Assembly (NCBI GenBank): GCA_028275345.1 | Contig: JAPWUV010000011.1 | Location: 57,288 to 121,287, forward strand | Length of the DNA: 64,000 nucleotides | Source: a bacterium | Lineage (GTDB): Bacteria; Zhuqueibacterota; Zhuqueibacteria; Oleimicrobiales; Geothermoviventaceae | Reading direction: 5' to 3' | Shown here: piece after piece, positions 1 to 9,038 of the stretch | Numbering within the stretch: position 1 is the stretch's first letter | How the letters are laid out: every line of letters starts with the position of its first letter | Notes under the pieces: generated by a model | Told to the model about the DNA's origin: nothing | The model's database searches: none | Seen by the model: only the letters and a program-made list of their open reading frames with translations | Position numbers and translations under genes: made by a program

Positions 1-2
1 CC

Positions 3-512
3 TCCCGCGATCTCGACTACCAGGTCCGGCGCATCCGGACACCGGTGGCCGAAACGGACGCCCTGACCGTAGCAAAACCGCCGGTCGGGGTCGTTATCTT
101 GAGAGCGGGCCTTGGGATGCTGCCGACGTTCTTGCAGGTGTTTCCGCACGCGCAGGTCGGGTTTCTCGGAATCCACCGCGACGAGTCAACCCTTGAACCC
201 GTGACCTATTACCAGCGTCTGCCCGTAAGCCTCTCCGAACAGACCGTCTTCGTTTTCGACCCCATGTTGGCGACGGGCGGAACGGCCTGCGCTTGCCTGA
301 GATTGCTCCAGCAGCGCGGGGCGAAGGACGTCTCCTTTCTCTGTCTTGTGGGCGCTCCCGAGGGTGTTCAACGCCTCTCCAGCGCGGGCGATGTGAACAT
401 CTATCTCATCTCGCTCGATCATGGCCTCAGCGATCGCGGTTACATCGTGCCGGGACTCGGCGACGCCGGCGACCGACTTTTCCCCGTGGACGGATGGCCG
501 GAGCTCCCATGA
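3..512 (+). CDS. upp: uracil phosphoribosyltransferase, 5' end outside window
   Basis: Salvage enzyme that makes UMP from uracil and PRPP in the cytoplasm. The frame is open from the first bases of the window, so the true start lies upstream; the GTG at 45 is an internal Val codon. Visible UPRT signatures are an ILRAGLGM segment, the PRPP-binding loop DPMLATGG, and the C-terminal uracil-binding GYIVPGLGDAGDR. About 169 residues of the usual ~208 are present, and they read without interruption to the TGA. That stop overlaps the next start (ATGA at 509-512), which suggests translational coupling. Recognition is firm; only the N-terminus is missing. Confidence 0.95.
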   Translation, partial: SRDLDYQVRRIRTPVAETDALTVAKPPVGVVILRAGLGMLPTFLQVFPHAQVGFLGIHRDESTLEPVTYYQRLPVSLSEQTVFVFDPMLATGGTACACLRLLQQRGAKDVSFLCLVGAPEGVQRLSSAGDVNIYLISLDHGLSDRGYIVPGLGDAGDRLFPVDGWPELP

Positions 513-1648
513 GTCGCCTCATTCTCGCCCCTTTTCTGCTCCTGGGCCTCTGCCCTCAACTGAGGGCCGGGTCGTCAGCCCTTGCCTGGCCGGTAGAAGC
601 ACAACAACACGAGCCGTCCATTTCCGCCGGAGAGGGGGAACCGTCTGACTGTCCCGCCGTGCTCTCTGCCTCGGATAGTCTCCTCCTTTGGGCCATCGAG
701 GCCACGGTGGCGCATCGCTATTCGCTTGCCTCTTGCCTTCTGGCGCAGGCGTGCGCCGAGAATCCTGCGGAGCCCCTTTCCGTGCTTCTTCAGGCGGCAA
801 GCCTTCAGGCGAAGATGCAGGATCTCGAGAATTACGCGGAGCGGGATTCCTTCGTCGCCTTGCTGGCGCGAGCCCGTTCGCTGGCCTCCCAGAAGCTGAC
901 CAGCCAGCCCTCGGCACGGGCCTTCTTCTGCCTCGGTGTCGTGGAGGCCTACAGCGCCTACGACGAGTTGCGCCGTGGCCATCAACTCAGTGCCTACCGC
1001 CATGGGCTCCGGGCTCGCTCCTATTTCGAGAAAGCGCTGGCAATTGATCCCCAGTTCTGCGACGCAGCTGTGGGGATCGGGAGCTTCCTCTACTGGAGAG
1101 GAAAAGCCCTCCGCTACTTGGCCTGGCTTCCCTTTGTAAGCGACCGGCGCGAGGACGGGATCCGCACCGTCCTCGACGCGTTCCCGTGCACCAAGTTCAC
1201 GCGCTGGACATCCGTGAGCAACCTGAGCTGGATCCTCCTGGACGCCGACCGTCCGGCGGAAGCCCTGCGCTGGGCTGAAGAAGGACTGGCTCGCTTCCCC
1301 GAAAGCCGGTTCTTTCTTTGGCCAGCGGCAGAGGCCCTCTTTCGGATGGGTCGATGGTCAGATTCGGAGGCTTTCTACCGCAGGATCCTTGCCGGACTCG
1401 AGAGTCAAGTGGGATCCAGCGGATACAACGAGTTGCTCTGCTATCTCCGCATCGCCGAGTGTCGCCGAGCCACCGGGGACCTTCTGGGCGCGCTGGAGAG
1501 CCTCGATCAGGCGTTGGCGGTCCGTCCGGGGAACGGCGTCGAAAGCGCAGTGGAAGAGCTCCGCGAACGGGCATCGCGCCTGCGTCGCGAGGTGACCGAA
1601 GAGCTACGGCGGCAGCGTAAGACGGATGTGCCCACCAGAACCAGGTAG
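509..1648 (+). CDS. secreted tetratricopeptide-repeat protein
   Basis: The 379-residue product starts with a hydrophobic signal peptide (about residues 1-21). Helical TPR-like repeats follow: two regions near residues 150-200 (RSYFEKALAIDP) and a set near 250-360 (PAEALRWAEEGLARFPES, LGALESLDQALAVRPG). This suggests an exported or periplasmic protein-protein interaction scaffold; no catalytic motif is visible. I chose the ATG at 509 because it overlaps the upp stop as ATGA and begins exactly at the signal peptide; the frame stays open upstream to 293 but that part is not protein-like. The specific role is unknown. Confidence 0.8.
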   Translation: MSRLILAPFLLLGLCPQLRAGSSALAWPVEAQQHEPSISAGEGEPSDCPAVLSASDSLLLWAIEATVAHRYSLASCLLAQACAENPAEPLSVLLQAASLQAKMQDLENYAERDSFVALLARARSLASQKLTSQPSARAFFCLGVVEAYSAYDELRRGHQLSAYRHGLRARSYFEKALAIDPQFCDAAVGIGSFLYWRGKALRYLAWLPFVSDRREDGIRTVLDAFPCTKFTRWTSVSNLSWILLDADRPAEALRWAEEGLARFPESRFFLWPAAEALFRMGRWSDSEAFYRRILAGLESQVGSSGYNELLCYLRIAECRRATGDLLGALESLDQALAVRPGNGVESAVEELRERASRLRREVTEELRRQRKTDVPTRTR

Positions 1649-1735
1649 TGCGGTAGGACCCCCCTTCCGAATCCTCGAAACCCCAAGGCACCGACCACGA
1701 TCCCCGGGCTTCAGGCAAGCCGGAAAGGGGGATTC

Positions 1736-2647
1736 TCAGACGGCGCTGTGGATTTCGCCCTGTCCGTCCACCCAGGCTCGAGCCATTCGGGGCGTATTGT
1801 AGCGGATCACCATCCTTCCTGCGCGATCGAGGACGATGACCCCGCCGCTACCGCCTACGCGGGTTTCGAGGCGCCGCATCACCTCTTCCACGGCCTGTTC
1901 CGGCGGGAAACCGAATTCGATGAGATCGCAGATCGTCTTGGCGACCACAAGGCGGATGAAGCCTTCCCCCCAGCCTGTCGCGGAGATCGCTGCGGTGTTG
2001 TTGTCCGCGTACGTCCCGGCCCCGATGAGAGGCGAATCCCCCACCCGGCCTGGCATCTTGTTCGGAGTGCCTCCGGTGGAGGTAGCTGCCGCCAGGTTGC
2101 CTCGGGCGTCCATGGCAACCGCTCCCACCGTCCCCCGCGGGGCCGATTTCTGGCCTGAGAAGACCGTCCGCACGTCAAAGCCTCGCTGCTGCTGGATGGC
2201 CCGCCAGCGTTCCAGCTCGCGACCCACCAGCAGATCCGAGGTGCGACACTGCTCGAACCCTTGCGCTTCGGCGAACAGGGCTGCCCCCTCGCCGACAAGC
2301 AGCACATGCTGGGTGCGCTCCATCACGGCCCGGGCCACGGAGACGGGCGCGCGGACATGTCGCAGCGCCGCCACAGCCCCTGCGGCCAACGTCGCGCCAT
2401 CCATGATTGCGGCGTCCAGCTCCACCTCGCCCACGGCATTCAGGAATGCGCCGACTCCCGCATCAAAGGTCGGATCATCCTCCATCACCCGCACTGCCGC
2501 TTCCACCGCATCCACCGCTGACCCGCCGTCCAGCAATACCTTCCAGCCCACCTCCGCCGCCGCTCGGCATCCTCTCTCGTGCGTGTCGAGTTCGTCCTCC
2601 GGGATGTCCCAAGCTCCTCCATGCACGACAATGCGCGGTCGGACCAT
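1736..2647 (-). CDS. isoaspartyl peptidase / type III L-asparaginase (Ntn hydrolase)
   Basis: A self-cleaving N-terminal-nucleophile hydrolase that releases aspartate from beta-aspartyl dipeptides and can act on asparagine. The 303-residue protein has the family start IVVHGGAW, the DAGVGAFLN and ELDAAIMDG segments, and the autocleavage site RGTVGAVA, where Thr173 would become the N-terminal nucleophile of the beta subunit. GGTPNKMPGRVGDSPLIGAG is the substrate-binding strand. The ATG at 2647 shares a base with the stop of the upstream PH-domain gene (TGATG), so the two are probably co-translated. It is the last gene of the leftward housekeeping run. Confidence 0.92.
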   Translation of the reverse strand: MVRPRIVVHGGAWDIPEDELDTHERGCRAAAEVGWKVLLDGGSAVDAVEAAVRVMEDDPTFDAGVGAFLNAVGEVELDAAIMDGATLAAGAVAALRHVRAPVSVARAVMERTQHVLLVGEGAALFAEAQGFEQCRTSDLLVGRELERWRAIQQQRGFDVRTVFSGQKSAPRGTVGAVAMDARGNLAAATSTGGTPNKMPGRVGDSPLIGAGTYADNNTAAISATGWGEGFIRLVVAKTICDLIEFGFPPEQAVEEVMRRLETRVGGSGGVIVLDRAGRMVIRYNTPRMARAWVDGQGEIHSAV

Positions 2648-3183
2648 CACTGCCCCTTGCTTTCCACGCGGCCCCAATGGGATACTCCGAGGCAGGATTG
2701 AACCACTTCCACGAATGTCTCCGGACGATCAGGACTCACCACGATCCGTCTCTTGCCGCTCAGGAGCACGGAGCGGGAAAGGTCGGTGGCGTACATCTTG
2801 AAAGAACCCAGGGTCCGATTTCGGTAAGCGCCGTAGTAGCCGAAGAATCCACCGCTCCCAACTACCCGCAACGCGCCGCCCATTTCCTTCTTCCCAATTC
2901 GCCGGACCTCGCGCACCTCCGCCAGCGGGATGCGCACGGGACCGATCGGCCGACACACCTCAATGTGGGACGCAGTGACCCGATACCCTCGCGGCGAGAA
3001 GGCATAGGCAGCTCCGATCAAGAGCAGGCTGAAAAGGACCACAATGTAGGGCACGGAGGCACCTTCCTGCAACCCCGATCGCCTCTGGGCAACCCAGATG
3101 ATCGCGCCAATGGCTAGGAGGAAAGCGGTGACCCCCCACGTCGTCCATTTCACGTCCTTGCCCCAAGGCGCCGAGAAATTCAT
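2647..3183 (-). CDS. membrane protein with bacterial PH domain
   Basis: A 178-residue protein with two predicted transmembrane helices near the N-terminus (about residues 13-31 and 46-62), followed by a soluble region of roughly 100 residues. That region has the alternating strand pattern of bacterial PH-like domains: GYRVTASHIEV, IPLAEVREVRRI, then a Gly/Tyr-rich FFGYYGAYRN and a terminal ETFVEVVQ helix. Such proteins are usually cytoplasmic-membrane proteins of unknown function. It is coupled to the isoaspartyl peptidase gene by a TGATG junction. The domain call rests on pattern only. Confidence 0.7.
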   Translation of the reverse strand: MNFSAPWGKDVKWTTWGVTAFLLAIGAIIWVAQRRSGLQEGASVPYIVVLFSLLLIGAAYAFSPRGYRVTASHIEVCRPIGPVRIPLAEVREVRRIGKKEMGGALRVVGSGGFFGYYGAYRNRTLGSFKMYATDLSRSVLLSGKRRIVVSPDRPETFVEVVQSCLGVSHWGRVESKGQ

Positions 3184-3229
3184 GCTCTCCCTCCCGCCTC
3201 ATCGCGGGCTCAGCAAAGGGCATTAGGCA

Positions 3230-4057
3230 TCAGGCATCGATCGTGCCCGCAAAAATGCCCCGGACCGTCTCCAGGATCGTCTCGTGAAAGATCCCGTTGG
3301 AGGCAACCACATTGCCCGTCCAGATGTAACGATCTCCCCCGCCGAAATCGGTGATCCGACCGCCAGCCTCCCGGATCAGCAAGCTCCCCGCGGCGATGTC
3401 CCATGGGGAAAGCCCGATTTCCCAGAAGCCCTCGCAATGGCCAGACGCCAGCTGGGCGAAGTCCAGCGCCACCGCCCCAGCTCGACGGACATCCGAGAAG
3501 GTGAGAAATAGCTTCTTGAAACACCGCAGGTAAAGATCGATGTGCTCTTTCGCCCGGAAGGGGAAGCCCGTGGTCAGGAGGCCCAAGGAAGGATCCGCAA
3601 TCCTGGATACCGAGATCCGCCGGCCATTGCAGTAGGCCCCCCCGCCGCGCACAGCGTAGTAGTACTCGCTGCGGGTCGGGTCCAGGACCACTCCCACGAC
3701 GATCTCCCCTTTGTGCTCCAAAGCAATGGAAATGGCGTAGACGGGGTACCCGTGCACGAAATTGGTAGTGCCGTCCAGCGGATCAATGATCCAGCGGTAG
3801 GCCCCCTCTTCTTTCTCGGATTCCTCGGCGAAGATCGAGTGATCGGGGAAGTTGCTTTGGATCACCGAAATGATGGCGCGCTCCGACTGGACGTCCGCCT
3901 GCGTCACGTAGTCGAAGGCCCGCTTGCGGTCGACGTCGCCGGTCTCGATCTTGCCCGCGAAATGCGCCAACACGTTGGCGCCCTCCTTCGCCGCCTCGAG
4001 AGCCACCAGGAGATGCTCGTCCCAGTCTGTGCCAAGCCCTGCCCAGCCACGCTCCAT
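3230..4057 (-). CDS. suhB: inositol monophosphatase family protein (SuhB-like)
   Basis: A Mg-dependent, Li-sensitive phosphatase of the IMPase/FBPase superfamily that would hydrolyse inositol phosphates or related sugar phosphates in the cytoplasm. All metal-site motifs are present in 275 residues: EES at 78-80, DPLDGTT at 92-98 and WDIAAG at 219-224. The length is typical. The gene follows mutS2 by 45 bases on the same strand, so it may belong to the rpsU-mutS2 transcript. The family call is firm; the exact substrate, and hence the suhB name, is less certain. Confidence 0.9.
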   Translation of the reverse strand: MERGWAGLGTDWDEHLLVALEAAKEGANVLAHFAGKIETGDVDRKRAFDYVTQADVQSERAIISVIQSNFPDHSIFAEESEKEEGAYRWIIDPLDGTTNFVHGYPVYAISIALEHKGEIVVGVVLDPTRSEYYYAVRGGGAYCNGRRISVSRIADPSLGLLTTGFPFRAKEHIDLYLRCFKKLFLTFSDVRRAGAVALDFAQLASGHCEGFWEIGLSPWDIAAGSLLIREAGGRITDFGGGDRYIWTGNVVASNGIFHETILETVRGIFAGTIDA

Positions 4058-4102
4058 CCGTCCTGCTCCTCCGCTTCGGATTGAACGAGCGAAAACCAGC
4101 TC

Positions 4103-6490
4103 TCAGCCTTTGAGCTCGACCACGGTGACGCCTGCATCCCCCTCGTTCCAGGCGCCGAGCCGAGCGCTCCGCACCCGCGGGTCATCGCGCAAGAAACGCT
4201 GGATCTCCGTCCGCAGCCGCCCGGTGCCTTTGCCGTGGACGATCCGTACTGTGGTCAGCCCAGCGAGGACAGCCAAATCCAAGTATCGGTCCACTTTCTC
4301 GAGCGCCTCGGGAACCGAAAGCCCCCGCAAGTCCACCTCGTCCCGGATCTCGGTGAGGGTATCCACACGATAGCGGGTGCCGCCAGCGCTTCTGCGCGTG
4401 CTCCCACCGGCGGGAGCAAGTTCTTCGGCCGGAACGCGCACCTTCACGCTCCCCGCCTCGACCAGCACTCGGCCGTCGGCATCCGGTTCATCGAGGACCA
4501 ACGCTTCGGTGCCGAACTTCTTCCAGATGACCCGGCTCCCTGCCCGCAGCTCCAGCTGGCCCTCGGGCATCTCCTCCACAGGCCTTTCCTCGACGCGCAG
4601 GGATTCTAGCTGGGCCCGGACAAGCTCCCTCTGCTCCTCCAGCCTCCTCCTCGCCTCCCGTATGATCTCCCGCGAGGCTTGTTGCTCCCGGATCTCTCGC
4701 ACCGTCCGCTCGATCAGCGCGTTCACCCCGCGCAGGAGTTCCTGAGCTTCTTCCGCGGCCTTGCGCCGAATTTCCTTCTGTTGAGCCTGGAGCTCGCGGA
4801 CCATGTCCCGGTGCTGCCGAATCAATTCCTTGAGCTCTTCTTCCCTCTGCGCCAGACGAGCGCTACGCTCCGCCAGCTCTTTGAGGCGACGATCCAGCTC
4901 GACGATCAATCCCTCCAGCCGGTGCTTCTCTTCGCCCACCCAGTCCCGAGCTCTTCGGACAAGTCCTTCTGGCAGGCCCAAACGGTGGGCAATCTCGAAG
5001 GCGTAGCTGGAGCCGGGAATGCCGATGCGGAAACGGTAGGTGGGACTCAGGGTCTCGGGATCGAACTCCATCGATCCGTTCTCCATGCCGGGATTGCGGT
5101 GGGCGAAGGCCTTCAGCACGCCCAGGTGGGTGGTCACCACCGTCCGTGCGCCCCGACGGGTCAGTTCCTCGAGGATGCTCATCGCAAGGGCTGCCCCCTC
5201 TTCTGGATCCGTACCTGAGCCAATCTCGTCGATCAAGACCAGGCTCCGCTCCGTGGCTTCTTCCACGATCTCCTTGAGGCGCTGGACACGGGAGCTGAAG
5301 GTCGAAAGGTCCATCTCCACCGATTGAAGGTCTCCCACGTCAGCGAAGACCTGGTCAGTAAAGGAGACTTCCGTCTCCGGAGCTGCCGGCACGTGAAGGC
5401 CCGCATGAGCCATGGTGACAATGAGACCCAGTGTCTTCAGCGCGACCGTCTTTCCGCCCGCGTTCGGTCCCGTGACCACGAGGGTGACGAAGTTCTCCCC
5501 CAGATCCAGATGCAGCGGCACCACACGCTGCGGATCCCGCCAGCGAAGAAGCAGTAGCGGATGCCGACCGTCCACGATGCGGTAGCGTCCGTATTCGTTG
5601 AAAATGGGCTCGCTCGCCCTCAGCTCCTGCGAGAAACGGGCCTTGGCGTGGATCCGATCGACCTGCACCAGCACCTGGAAATTCTGGCTGAGTGCGGGAA
5701 GCTCTGCGCGCACCATGGAGGTCAAACGCCGCAGGATGCGCTCGACCTCTTTCCGCTCCTCGACGCGCAGCTCCCGCACACGGTTATTCAGCTCGAAGGC
5801 CTCCACCGGCTCGATGAAGTAGCTTTGGCCGCTGGCCGAATGATCGTGGATCAAGCCCGGAACCTTGTTCCGGAACTCCTCTTTCACCATCAGCACCAGG
5901 CGGCCGTCGCGAATCGTGATCACGTCATCTTGGAGGTAACCCTTCTGCGCCAGTTCCCGCTGGATCGCCTCGACACGACGTCGCGCCGCCTCTTCCGTGG
6001 CCAGGATTTGTCTGCGGAGACGCGCTAGCTCCACACTGGCTCGGTCAAGGACCTCGTAGGTGCGCGGGTCGATCGCGTAGGCGATCTCCTTTTCGAGCCA
6101 TGTGAAGCTCGAAACCGCGCTCACGAGTTGCCAGAGCTCCGGATACTTGTCTTCCTTGGTCCGGAAGTAGCGGTGGACTGCCGACGCCGCAACCGCCACG
6201 GAACTTACTTCCACCAGTTCCTGCGGCGAAAGGACGCTGTCCTCGATGCCGGCCTTCTTGAGATGCGGACGGACGTCCGGAAAGCTGGAAAACGGGAAAG
6301 GATCGTCGAAGTCCAGGACGCGCCGCATCTCCGACACCAGGGCCTGTTCGCGGCGAATCCATTCCCGGTCGGAGGACGGAGCCGTGCGGGCCAGCTCCTC
6401 CCTCCCGGGCTCCGACAGGGCGTGGCTACAAAGGTGTTCCACCACCCGGGGGAATTCCAGAGCTTCCAGACTCTTTTCCCACCCACTCAT
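4103..6490 (-). CDS. mutS2: endonuclease MutS2
   Basis: A MutS-family ATPase fused to a nuclease domain, known to act on branched DNA and to suppress recombination; some members act on collided ribosomes. The 795-residue protein has MutS-like core and lever helices, the P-loop GPNAGGKTV (341-349), an LIDEIGSGTDPEEG Walker B segment, a long coiled-coil clamp (roughly 520-640), and a C-terminal Smr domain with VDLRGLSVPEAL and IVHGKGTGRLR. It lacks the N-terminal mismatch-recognition domain of MutS, as expected. The start at 6490 overlaps the cvpA stop as ATGA. An upstream in-frame extension to 6619 was rejected because it reads as cvpA in another frame. Confidence 0.96.
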   Translation of the reverse strand: MSGWEKSLEALEFPRVVEHLCSHALSEPGREELARTAPSSDREWIRREQALVSEMRRVLDFDDPFPFSSFPDVRPHLKKAGIEDSVLSPQELVEVSSVAVAASAVHRYFRTKEDKYPELWQLVSAVSSFTWLEKEIAYAIDPRTYEVLDRASVELARLRRQILATEEAARRRVEAIQRELAQKGYLQDDVITIRDGRLVLMVKEEFRNKVPGLIHDHSASGQSYFIEPVEAFELNNRVRELRVEERKEVERILRRLTSMVRAELPALSQNFQVLVQVDRIHAKARFSQELRASEPIFNEYGRYRIVDGRHPLLLLRWRDPQRVVPLHLDLGENFVTLVVTGPNAGGKTVALKTLGLIVTMAHAGLHVPAAPETEVSFTDQVFADVGDLQSVEMDLSTFSSRVQRLKEIVEEATERSLVLIDEIGSGTDPEEGAALAMSILEELTRRGARTVVTTHLGVLKAFAHRNPGMENGSMEFDPETLSPTYRFRIGIPGSSYAFEIAHRLGLPEGLVRRARDWVGEEKHRLEGLIVELDRRLKELAERSARLAQREEELKELIRQHRDMVRELQAQQKEIRRKAAEEAQELLRGVNALIERTVREIREQQASREIIREARRRLEEQRELVRAQLESLRVEERPVEEMPEGQLELRAGSRVIWKKFGTEALVLDEPDADGRVLVEAGSVKVRVPAEELAPAGGSTRRSAGGTRYRVDTLTEIRDEVDLRGLSVPEALEKVDRYLDLAVLAGLTTVRIVHGKGTGRLRTEIQRFLRDDPRVRSARLGAWNEGDAGVTVVELKG

Positions 6491-7092
6491 TCTCGATTGG
6501 ACCTTTTCGCAGGCTTTTGGGGGGTGTACTTGCGGGCAAGCGAATCCACTTCGATCTGTCCCACCTTCCTCCCGATGCTCTCCCCGAGTTCGTCCGCGAA
6601 GCTCTTGGTCCCAGGCCAAAGCGCTCGCACCACGTCGAACGTGATCGGCAAGACGCGCCGGAAAGTGGGCAGCAACGCGGACTCACTCCGGATCTTCTGG
6701 CGCGAAGCGGGAAGCGGCACCAGGGCCACGATGAACGCCAGCGCCCCCGCCAAGACCGCCCCCTTGATCAACCCGACCACAGCCCCACCGGCGCGATCGA
6801 GCCAGCCCAGTCGAGTGAGCCGAAAAAACCCTCGCAGAAGCGCCGCCAGAATCCTCGCCGCCACAAGGACGGATCCGAACACCAGCACAAAGGCCAGCAC
6901 GCCGACTACAGCACGATCGAAGGCTACGAGTCGAGAGAGAAAAGAGGTCACGTCGCCCAGATATCGGATGCTGAGGAGCACAGCCAAGACAAGTCCCACC
7001 AGCCCCAGCGTCTCTCGGAAGAAGCCCCGGAAGAACCCCCGCCCTACGAAGACAACCACGATCACGAGGAATGCGGCATCCAGGGCATTCAT
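6487..7092 (-). CDS. cvpA: CvpA family membrane protein
   Basis: A 201-residue inner-membrane protein of the colicin V production family. The start NALDAAFLVIVVVFVGRGFFRG is the classic CvpA opening, and four hydrophobic segments follow over about residues 5-120, then a soluble tail ending in a basic KYTPQKPAKRSNRE. CvpA is linked to envelope homeostasis, but its biochemistry is not settled. The ATG at 7092 was preferred over the longer frame to 7206 because the extra 38 residues have no family similarity. Its stop overlaps the mutS2 start (ATGA); cvpA next to mutS2 is a recurrent arrangement. Confidence 0.9.
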   Translation of the reverse strand: MNALDAAFLVIVVVFVGRGFFRGFFRETLGLVGLVLAVLLSIRYLGDVTSFLSRLVAFDRAVVGVLAFVLVFGSVLVAARILAALLRGFFRLTRLGWLDRAGGAVVGLIKGAVLAGALAFIVALVPLPASRQKIRSESALLPTFRRVLPITFDVVRALWPGTKSFADELGESIGRKVGQIEVDSLARKYTPQKPAKRSNRE

Positions 7093-7206
7093 GCGCAATC
7101 TCCCGGGCGTTCGCCCCGCTCGCTCAGCCAGGAACGAAAAAGAGTGGACGGAGCCAAGCAGCAATCCATCCACTCTGTTGGGACCTGCCGTGAGGAAGCT
7201 GACCAC

Positions 7207-7650
7207 TCAGGAAAGCTTTCGGCGCGCGATCTCCTGAACGAGCTTGCCATCCGCTTTGCCTCGCAGCTCTTGCATCGCCTCGGCCATCACCTTGCCGAGG
7301 TCGCGGAGGCCAACCGCCCCAACCCGAGCAATGACCTCGTCCAGATGCCGTTCGATCTCCTCCGCCGACATCATCTGCGGCAGGTAGGATTCGATGATCT
7401 CCAGCTCCTTCTGCTCCTTTTCGACGAGATCCTGCCTACCTCCCCGCCGGTAGAGTTCGATGGCCTCGCGCCGTTTCTTGACCGCCGACTGCAGAACCTG
7501 TACAACCTCCGCCTCCTCCAACTCCCCCTGCTTAGCGATCTGCGCGTCTTTCAGCATGGCCCGAAGGACGCGGATGGTATCCACTCGCAGCCGATCGCCG
7601 GCCTTCATGGCGCTCTTCATGTCCTCTAGCAATCTCTCCTGGATCCCCAT
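7207..7650 (-). CDS. yqeY: GatB/YqeY domain-containing protein
   Basis: A 147-residue all-helical protein matching the YqeY family, which resembles the tRNA-binding tail domain of the amidotransferase subunit GatB. Diagnostic features are the opening QERLLEDMKSAMKAGD with RVDTIRVLRAMLKDAQI, the ELYRRGGRQDLVEKEQ helix, ESYLPQMMS, and the C-terminal GLRDLGKVMAEAMQELRGKADG. The function is not well established. It lies directly downstream of rpsU, a common pairing, and is followed by cvpA after about 115 bases. Confidence 0.93.
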   Translation of the reverse strand: MGIQERLLEDMKSAMKAGDRLRVDTIRVLRAMLKDAQIAKQGELEEAEVVQVLQSAVKKRREAIELYRRGGRQDLVEKEQKELEIIESYLPQMMSAEEIERHLDEVIARVGAVGLRDLGKVMAEAMQELRGKADGKLVQEIARRKLS

Positions 7651-7666
7651 CTTCCTCGCCCCAGGA

Positions 7667-7873
7667 TTAGCGTCGGTGCCCTTCCAGGCGCGCCATCAGT
7701 TTGCGCTGCCGTCGCCGCGCTGCCGCCAACTTTCGCTTGCGTTTCTGGCTCGGCTTCTCGAAACGCTGGTGCTTGCGGATGTCCGACATCAAACCCGCGC
7801 GCTCACAAGCCCGGTGAAATCGCTTCAGCGCCTTCTCAAAGTCCTCCCCTTCCCGGATCCTCACACTTGGCAT
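7667..7873 (-). CDS. rpsU: 30S ribosomal protein S21
   Basis: A small, very basic 68-residue ribosomal protein of the small subunit, involved in start-region base-pairing of mRNA with 16S rRNA. MPSVRIREGEDFEKALKRF and the RHQRFEKPS-like segment (KHQRFEKPSQKRKRK) are typical, and the Arg/Lys-rich tail is expected. I chose the ATG at 7873 because it gives the family's standard start; an open extension to 7990 crosses the promoter. A purine-rich AAAGGAGG stretch and a second GAGG precede the start. It is the first gene of the rpsU-yqeY-cvpA-mutS2 run. Confidence 0.95.
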   Translation of the reverse strand: MPSVRIREGEDFEKALKRFHRACERAGLMSDIRKHQRFEKPSQKRKRKLAAARRRQRKLMARLEGHRR

Positions 7874-7927
7874 GAGCCTCAAAGCCTCCTTTCGCGGAAT
7901 CGATCTCCGTCTGTGGATTCGATCAGC

Positions 7928-7956
7928 AATATACGAACCAGCCCGAGGGAAAACAA
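7928..7956 (-). promoter_or_regulatory. sigma-70-like promoter of the rpsU operon
   Basis: On the minus strand, TTGTTT (7956-7951) and TATATT (7933-7928) are separated by exactly 17 bases. The predicted transcript would start near 7920, about 45 bases before the rpsU ATG. The -10 element matches five of six consensus bases and the -35 only three. Seen in sequence; promoter activity is inferred. Confidence 0.5.
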
Positions 7957-8122
7957 GGATAATCCCGGTCGATCGCTCAAGCCATCTCACGCCGCGCTCG
8001 GCTAGGCCCCTCAGCTGCGCCCAGGATAGCCGATATGCCCTGTGGCCCTTCCAGTGCGAGACCCGCTCGCGCCATACGCATGCTGTGGACTAAGGTTCCG
8101 CCCGCTGGATCAGCTCCCCTCC

Positions 8123-8848
8123 CTACCTTTTGGCCGCCGGAGGCAACTCCCGGAACTCCGCAAACTGCATCACGTTGCGGAAGCCCTTCCTCATGAGGAG
8201 AAAGGACGCTTTCCCCTCGACGATCATCTCCTTCGTGACCCAATGGCCGTTCGGGTCCTGGGCGTACAACAACGTCGTGCGCATCTCTTTGACTCGCTTC
8301 GGCAGAGGGTCCGGCTCCACTACCACGCACGTTGGCGCAGCCGTAGCCGCATCGAGCCAGGCCTCCCCCCGGGTCTTGCCTTTCTCGCCCTGGTCCTCCT
8401 CGAAATGGTACCCGACACAGGTCCGACCGCCCATAACCTTGGTCTGACCGAGCGACTGGACCCGTACTCTCTGCTGCGCCTCCGGGTCGAAAGGCCCCAG
8501 CCCGAATTGCAGGTTGGAGCTGCGTCCCTTCCCCGAGCCCTGCGAGCGCGCTTGGCGCTCCTTAGCCTGTGCCGTGACGTCTTGACCGTCTTCGAGCACT
8601 TTCGTAATTTCAGTTTGGGCATTCCCGCTGTCATCGTACGTGACGCGGAGGTGAACCTCGCGGCTGTGGTCCACGGTGCCGTCCGATTTCAGAAGCTCAA
8701 AACGGCTCACAACCTGCTGCGGACCGAGCCGGGGTTGGAGAGCCATGAAGGCGACAGCCCGTTGCCAAAGTTCGTCCGCCTGTGAGAGTACCGGAACGCT
8801 CCGAAGCAGCAGCAAGATGGCAGCGGCTACGAAGGTCGATCGCCTCAT
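8123..8848 (-). CDS. exported protein of unknown function
   Basis: A 241-residue product with a clear signal peptide (RRSTFVAAAILLLLRSVPVLSQA, cleavage probably near residue 22). The rest alternates short beta strands, as in SREVHLRVTYDDSGNAQTEI, KVMGGRTCVGYHFEEDQG and RTTLLYAQDPNGHWVTKEM. This is compatible with a LolA/LolB-like curved sheet that binds lipid, but I see no decisive motif. The start at 8848 was chosen because it begins the signal peptide; the open frame runs to 8902. Divergent from the DUF6599 gene. Function not assigned. Confidence 0.7.
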   Translation of the reverse strand: MRRSTFVAAAILLLLRSVPVLSQADELWQRAVAFMALQPRLGPQQVVSRFELLKSDGTVDHSREVHLRVTYDDSGNAQTEITKVLEDGQDVTAQAKERQARSQGSGKGRSSNLQFGLGPFDPEAQQRVRVQSLGQTKVMGGRTCVGYHFEEDQGEKGKTRGEAWLDAATAAPTCVVVEPDPLPKRVKEMRTTLLYAQDPNGHWVTKEMIVEGKASFLLMRKGFRNVMQFAEFRELPPAAKR

Positions 8849-9038
8849 CCTCAGCCTCCTCTGAATGGGGAAACACGCCGATGCGGCAGGTGCGCCAGCC
8901 AATGAGTCAAAGACAGGATCGGAGCACGCGGCCCGTGCTGCCTCTTATACGGCGAGTGCCGGCTGTCGGATTCCCCGAAGGAGACGCCGGCCCAGACGGT
9001 TCTGGGCGAGATCATCCGATGCGCGGCGGAGTTGGCGC

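Noticed and set aside
1659..1731. Terminator-like pairing of a C-run and a G-run between the first TPR gene and the isoaspartyl peptidase gene
   Set aside because: The stem has a mismatch and a 51-base loop and no T-run; pairing of simple C and G runs is expected by chance here.
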